DNA of 15,132 bases from Thermoplasmata archaeon (GTDB lineage Archaea; Thermoplasmatota; Thermoplasmata; RBG-16-68-12): assembly GCA_013329855.1 (NCBI GenBank), contig DUJI01000167.1, forward strand, positions 1-15,132, given 5' to 3'. Of this stretch, positions 12,360-15,132 are shown piece after piece. Position 1 is the first letter of the stretch, and each line of letters begins with the position of its first letter. The position numbers and the translations under genes are program-made. The notes under the pieces are model-generated. The model worked only from the letters and a program-made list of their open reading frames with translations, was not told the DNA's origin and did not search any database.

Positions 12360-13445
12360 GTGAAGCGGATGGTCACCGTCGCAATCGTCCTCCTCGTCGT
12401 CGCGGTCGTGTTCCTGGTCGGGCTCCTCGGGTCGGGAGTCCTCAACCCCAAGCCCGCGGTGACCTACACGCGGGCGGGCGTCATCCCGGCGACCGGCGTG
12501 AAGATCACGCCGTCCACGGACACCTTCCCTCCGATCCTCCTTTCCGACGAGTGGGAGACGCCGATTCCCATGCCCGGTCCCGTGAACACGGCGGGCGCGG
12601 AGGACTCCCCCTTCATCACGCCGGACGGCCAGACGTTCCTGTTCTTCTTCACGCCGGACGTACGGGTGCCCGCGGAGAAGCAACTGCTCGATCATGTGAC
12701 CGGGATCTGGTCCACGACGCGGAGCGGCAGGAACTGGAGCGAGCCCGCGCGCGTGGTCCTGAGCAACGACCTCGCCCTGGACGGCTGCCCGTTCCTCCAG
12801 GGGACCACGCTGTGGTTCTGCTCCGCGCGCGCGGGGAACTACCGCAGCATCGACCTGTACACGGCCCAGCTCTCCAACGGCGCGTGGGGGAACGTGGTGA
12901 ACGCGGGCGCTCAGCTGAACCGGGAGTACCAGGCCGGGGAAATCGCCCTCTCGCCGGACGGGCAGACGATGTACTGGGGGAGCGGCGACTTCACCTCGGG
13001 TACGAACGTTCTCTACGAGTCCAACCAGACGGCGACGGGATGGGACACGCCCGTCCGCGTCCCGAACGTGAACAACGTGTCCAACGCCTTCCTGCCCTTC
13101 GTCCCGTACCCCGGCACCGAGCTCTGGTTCACCGCGACGAGCGGCCTCGGGAACCCCGGGCCCGCGATTTACCGGTCGCTGCGCCAGGGGAATGGGTGGG
13201 GACCTCCGGAGGAGATCGTGTCCCGCTTCGCCGCGGAGCCCACCCTGGACGCGCAGGGAAATCTGTACTTCGTCCACCACTACTTCCGAGCTAACATGAC
13301 CATGATCGAGGCGGATATCTACGTCGCGTACCACAAAGGCGTGGCAGCTTCTTCCGTGATGGCACCATCCATTCCGGTCAGCTTCCACGCGGTCCCGGTT
13401 CAGATGGGATGCCCCGAGCGGATCCTCGTCCCCGCGCGAATATGA
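12360..13445 (+). CDS. membrane-anchored PD40/TolB-like beta-propeller protein
   Basis: A 361-residue protein from GTG 12360 (ATG 12369 is an alternative). Residues 4-25 form an N-terminal signal anchor, and the rest would lie outside the cell. Repeated blade motifs of the WD40-like PD40 type are visible: EDSPFITPDGQTFLFFF, GIWSTTRSGRNWSEPARV, DLYTAQLSNGAWG, EIALSPDGQTMYWGS, and IYRSLRQGNGWGPPEEI. Such propellers usually bind partners or carbohydrates and are not enzymes. Two cysteines (DGCPF and WFCSAR) fall in one blade and could form a disulfide. The reading frame is open far upstream, but that DNA belongs to the opposite-strand synthetase remnant. No ligand can be named. Confidence 0.82.
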   Translation: MKRMVTVAIVLLVVAVVFLVGLLGSGVLNPKPAVTYTRAGVIPATGVKITPSTDTFPPILLSDEWETPIPMPGPVNTAGAEDSPFITPDGQTFLFFFTPDVRVPAEKQLLDHVTGIWSTTRSGRNWSEPARVVLSNDLALDGCPFLQGTTLWFCSARAGNYRSIDLYTAQLSNGAWGNVVNAGAQLNREYQAGEIALSPDGQTMYWGSGDFTSGTNVLYESNQTATGWDTPVRVPNVNNVSNAFLPFVPYPGTELWFTATSGLGNPGPAIYRSLRQGNGWGPPEEIVSRFAAEPTLDAQGNLYFVHHYFRANMTMIEADIYVAYHKGVAASSVMAPSIPVSFHAVPVQMGCPERILVPARI

Positions 13446-13493
13446 GAGCAGAACCGCTCGGACCCGAACGGAACAGTGACCGACTGTAACCTG

Positions 13494-13512
13494 CCTTCCG
13501 GCTCCGGGAAGG
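13494..13512. terminator. stem-loop between convergent genes
   Basis: CCTTCC-GGCTCCG-GGAAGG forms a 6-base stem with a 7-base loop in the 71-base gap between the convergent propeller and two-helix membrane protein genes. It could help end both transcripts, but there is no T run beside it. Confidence 0.3.
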
Positions 13513-13516
13513 GCCC

Positions 13517-13795
13517 TCAGGGTGCCCCGCCTTCGTCGTCCTCCCGCTGTCCGGGCCACCAGTAAAGCCGCCGCCCGGTCGCAGCGGCTACGAGCATTCG
13601 ACACCCCAGGACGAGTGTGAGCAGACCCATGACGAGGCCGAACAGGCCGAAGCCGAGGTCGCCCATGCTCCAGGACAGGAGTACGAGGGCGAATCCGGCC
13701 AAGGCCACGAGGAGCAGGATGGTCCCCACGACGGCGTAGGCGAGCCGCTCTACGGGAGCCGGCGCCCTCGGAGAGAGCCACGTCCGCACGCGCAT
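13517..13795 (-). CDS. small two-helix membrane protein of unknown function
   Basis: A 92-residue protein from ATG 13795. Two strongly hydrophobic segments, about 20-41 (VVGTILLLVALAGFALVLLS) and 47-69 (FGLFGLVMGLLTLVLG), are joined by a very short turn. A basic N-terminus and the charged C-terminal tail QREDDEGGA suggest both ends are cytoplasmic. The frame is open further upstream, but that part lacks hydrophobic or conserved character. There is no strong ribosome binding site before the ATG. Family not recognised. Confidence 0.65.
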   Translation of the reverse strand: MRVRTWLSPRAPAPVERLAYAVVGTILLLVALAGFALVLLSWSMGDLGFGLFGLVMGLLTLVLGCRMLVAAATGRRLYWWPGQREDDEGGAP

Positions 13796-13956
13796 GTTTG
13801 TGTCTTCCGAGCGCCGCCTCGTCGGGGTTTGCACACCCTCCCGGTCCGACCGTATCCATCCTCGAATACTCAAGGATTCGCGCACGACTGGAACGCGGGA
13901 GCGTTCCTCAAGCAGCGCGCCGTCTATCTTTGCGGGTCTCGCAGTCAACGCAGACC

Positions 13957-14337
13957 CTACGCGGCCGACAGGATAGAGACCTCGTGCTCGAGCCGGCGGA
14001 TCCGTTCCAAGAGCTTCGTCTTCTCCCGCTCGATGTGGTGTTCGCTTCGCACGAGTGTCCAAGGGGATTCCGATTCGACCTCCTTCAGCTTCGACCGGAG
14101 CTTCTCAAGCATCGCCTCATCCCGGTCCCGCATCGTTTCGCGAATCTCCGCCGCCTCCTCGGCGTTGGGCGTGCCGGGATGGCCGCTGTCGGGATACCAA
14201 ATCCGGTGGTAACTGCCCATAAGCAGCCCCATGGCCGCCATGTTTGCCGAGGCAATGGAGGCTCCGATGCAGGCTGAGCCCGCACAGGCCGCCGCGCTCG
14301 CGCACCCGCAGCCGACGCTACAGGAACAAGGCATCAT
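13957..14337 (-). CDS. Cys-rich N-terminus plus coiled-coil protein, function unknown
   Basis: A 126-residue protein from ATG 14337, preceded by GAGAGGGAA. The N-terminus is unusually rich in cysteine: positions 4, 6, 10, 12, 18 and 23 in a Ser/Gly/Ala background. It is followed by a small-residue hydrophobic stretch (24-42, Ala/Met/Gly/Leu) that could be a weak membrane helix, then an aromatic block YHRIWYPD. From about 58 to 123 it is a charged heptad-rich coiled coil with several Glu/Lys/Arg pairs. I do not recognise the family. The layout suggests an oligomer with a metal or thiol cluster at one end. A weak TATA-like element (CTTATCTT) lies about 35 bases upstream. Confidence 0.72.
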   Translation of the reverse strand: MMPCSCSVGCGCASAAACAGSACIGASIASANMAAMGLLMGSYHRIWYPDSGHPGTPNAEEAAEIRETMRDRDEAMLEKLRSKLKEVESESPWTLVRSEHHIEREKTKLLERIRRLEHEVSILSAA

Positions 14338-14536
14338 TTCCCTCTCTTGACGAGGGAGGGCGCTGCGCAAGATAAGCCTTCGGAGGGATTCCACCACGAT
14401 CGCAGTGCGGGGCCGCCAGGATGGGTTGAACGCGCCCCGCTCCCGGTCCCCGAGCCGACGGGCGGCGGGAAGGAACAGAACCGAATTGCGCCTCCAAGAG
14501 GCTTGACACGAATTCAAACTGAGCCAACGGAGTGAG

Positions 14537-14651
14537 TGGGTCCGCCCGGATTTGAACCGGAGTCGCCAGCACCCCAAGCTGGTAGGATTTCTTGTAGGTG
14601 GGGAGACCGCAAGACGGTCCCCGCAACTATACCAAGCTACCCCACGGACCC
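14537..14651 (-). tRNA. tRNA-Pro (anticodon GGG) with an intron in the D-arm
   Basis: A 73-base tRNA after removal of a 42-base insert. The acceptor stem GGGTCCG/CGGACCC pairs at all seven positions, followed by discriminator A. The anticodon arm is CCAGC-TTGGGGT-GCTGG, anticodon GGG, with an intact loop. The T-arm is TCCGG-TTCAAAT-CCGGG. The D-arm GGGT-AGCTTGGTA must join to TCCT across the insert at 14588-14629 to give the usual archaeal tRNA-Pro D-arm. CCA is not encoded. Confidence 0.93.
14588..14629 (-). other. intron in the D-arm of tRNA-Pro
   Basis: Forty-two bases inserted at about position 21/22 of the tRNA (one base of slippage is possible because T occurs at both joins). The insert forms a hairpin from GGGGACCG and CGGTCTCCCC with a 2-base bulge. 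Around the joins, TTGG of exon 1 can pair with CCAG of exon 2, and TAG with CTA, which looks like a relaxed bulge-helix-bulge. Confidence 0.85.
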
Positions 14652-14675
14652 GCGGCGTCCTCGAACGGTTGCAGG

Positions 14676-14685
14676 GCTAAATAGG
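14676..14685 (-). promoter_or_regulatory. TATA box for tRNA-Pro
   Basis: CCTATTTAGC on the minus strand, centred about 29 bases before the tRNA 5' end, in otherwise GC-rich DNA. Confidence 0.55.
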
Positions 14686-14744
14686 TTCTCGTTCCAAGGG
14701 GGAAAGAAGGGGAGCGAGGGCCCGGAGGCCCTCGGTGCCGCGGA

Positions 14745-15132
14745 CTACGCGAGCTGGGTGTATCCCAGCGCGCTGTCCTGGTAGTACGTCAGGGACCATT
14801 GGGGCGGCGCGTCCAGCGTGAAGGGCAGCATGTACGAGGAGCTCAGGCCCTGCACGGCTCCCGCGGCGGTCGTGATCGCCTCGTTGTACAAGACGCCGCT
14901 GAATTGGTAGTCCGCGATGGGGAAGCTGGAGCAGCACGGCTGCCACTCGATCTGCGTGTACATCCCGTAGAACATCGTGCCGCTGTACGGGATCGAGGCC
15001 ACCCAGGTCTGACCGATCGTCGTGTCGTCGATCGTGAAGACGACGGACTTGTTCGTCACGTCGTCCAAGATGGTCAGCACCAGGTGCGTCCCGAACGGCG
15101 AGGGGACCCCGGGCACCACGTCCGGGTTGTTG
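14745..15132 (-). CDS. C-terminal part of a probable surface or secreted protein, cut by window edge
   Basis: The reading frame is open to the right edge and ends at TAG 14747-14745, giving at least 128 residues. The sequence is rich in beta-strand patterns with Thr, Ser and aromatic residues: THLVLTILDDVTNKSVVFTI, GQTWVASIPYSGTMFYG, IEWQPCC, and WSLTYYQDSALGY. A pair of adjacent cysteines occurs in QPCCSSF. This fits a beta-sandwich extracellular domain, perhaps lectin-like or glutamic-peptidase-like, but I do not recognise it firmly. The missing N-terminus would show whether a signal peptide is present. Confidence 0.7.
   Translation of the reverse strand, partial: NNPDVVPGVPSPFGTHLVLTILDDVTNKSVVFTIDDTTIGQTWVASIPYSGTMFYGMYTQIEWQPCCSSFPIADYQFSGVLYNEAITTAAGAVQGLSSSYMLPFTLDAPPQWSLTYYQDSALGYTQLA

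Noticed and set aside
12303..13859. Long minus-strand open frame opposite the propeller gene
   Set aside because: Arg/Gly/Pro-rich composition typical of antisense frames in GC-rich DNA; the plus-strand propeller motifs are convincing.
1..15132. CRISPR arrays, insertion sequences, or integrase/transposase genes
   Set aside because: No regularly spaced repeats, terminal inverted repeats or recombinase motifs were seen on either strand.

Overview
The window reads as archaeal DNA of high GC content (roughly two thirds G+C by eye), most likely from a Thermoplasmatota-like (euryarchaeal) lineage; the lineage is an inference. The archaeal signs are an Sm-like archaeal protein next to ribosomal protein eL37 and purF, tRNA genes with introns and no encoded CCA, TATA-like boxes about 25-35 bases before several genes, and leaderless-looking starts.

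Layout. (1) 3-2623, plus strand: a three-gene run for a low-potential electron-transfer enzyme of the benzoyl-CoA reductase / 2-hydroxyacyl-CoA dehydratase superfamily: two ATP-dependent activator subunits (the first cut by the left edge, the second with a degenerate nucleotide motif) and one iron-sulfur catalytic subunit. (2) 2651-3658: a small islet with an AbrB-type antitoxin and a PIN-domain toxin on the minus strand. It is bounded by an intact tRNA-Ala(GGC) and a degenerate copy of that tRNA's 3' end. (3) 3688-5616, minus strand: the housekeeping cluster SmAP - eL37 - purF with a clear TATA box. (4) 5660-6307: the C-terminal half of a retropepsin-like protease (minus) abutting the C-terminal half of a RimK-like ATP-grasp ligase (plus); both lack their N-terminal halves and meet at a small inverted repeat. 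(5) 6332-8699: an unknown helical protein, an aldo/keto reductase, and a membrane-anchored protein with two blue-copper domains. (6) 8784-10269: tRNA-Leu(TAA), a PaaI-like thioesterase and a short-chain dehydrogenase. (7) 10278-12272, minus strand: a zinc-ribbon protein, a DUF488 protein, a membrane protein with a zinc ribbon, a small Cys-rich protein, and the C-terminal remnant of an acyl-CoA synthetase. (8) 12360-15132: an anchored beta-propeller protein, a two-helix membrane protein, a Cys-rich coiled-coil protein, tRNA-Pro(GGG), and the C-terminal part of a surface or secreted protein cut by the right edge.

The most notable points are: two tRNA genes carrying introns outside the anticodon loop (T-loop of tRNA-Leu, D-arm of tRNA-Pro); two unrelated genes (PIN toxin and PaaI thioesterase) whose conserved N-termini point to an ACG codon placed correctly behind a strong ribosome binding site; and several genes reduced to their C-terminal ends. 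I saw no CRISPR array, insertion sequence, transposase or integrase. No stretch longer than about 300 bases lacks a gene; the longest gaps (3410-3585, 13796-13956, 14338-14536) hold only the short sites listed, and I see nothing further in them.
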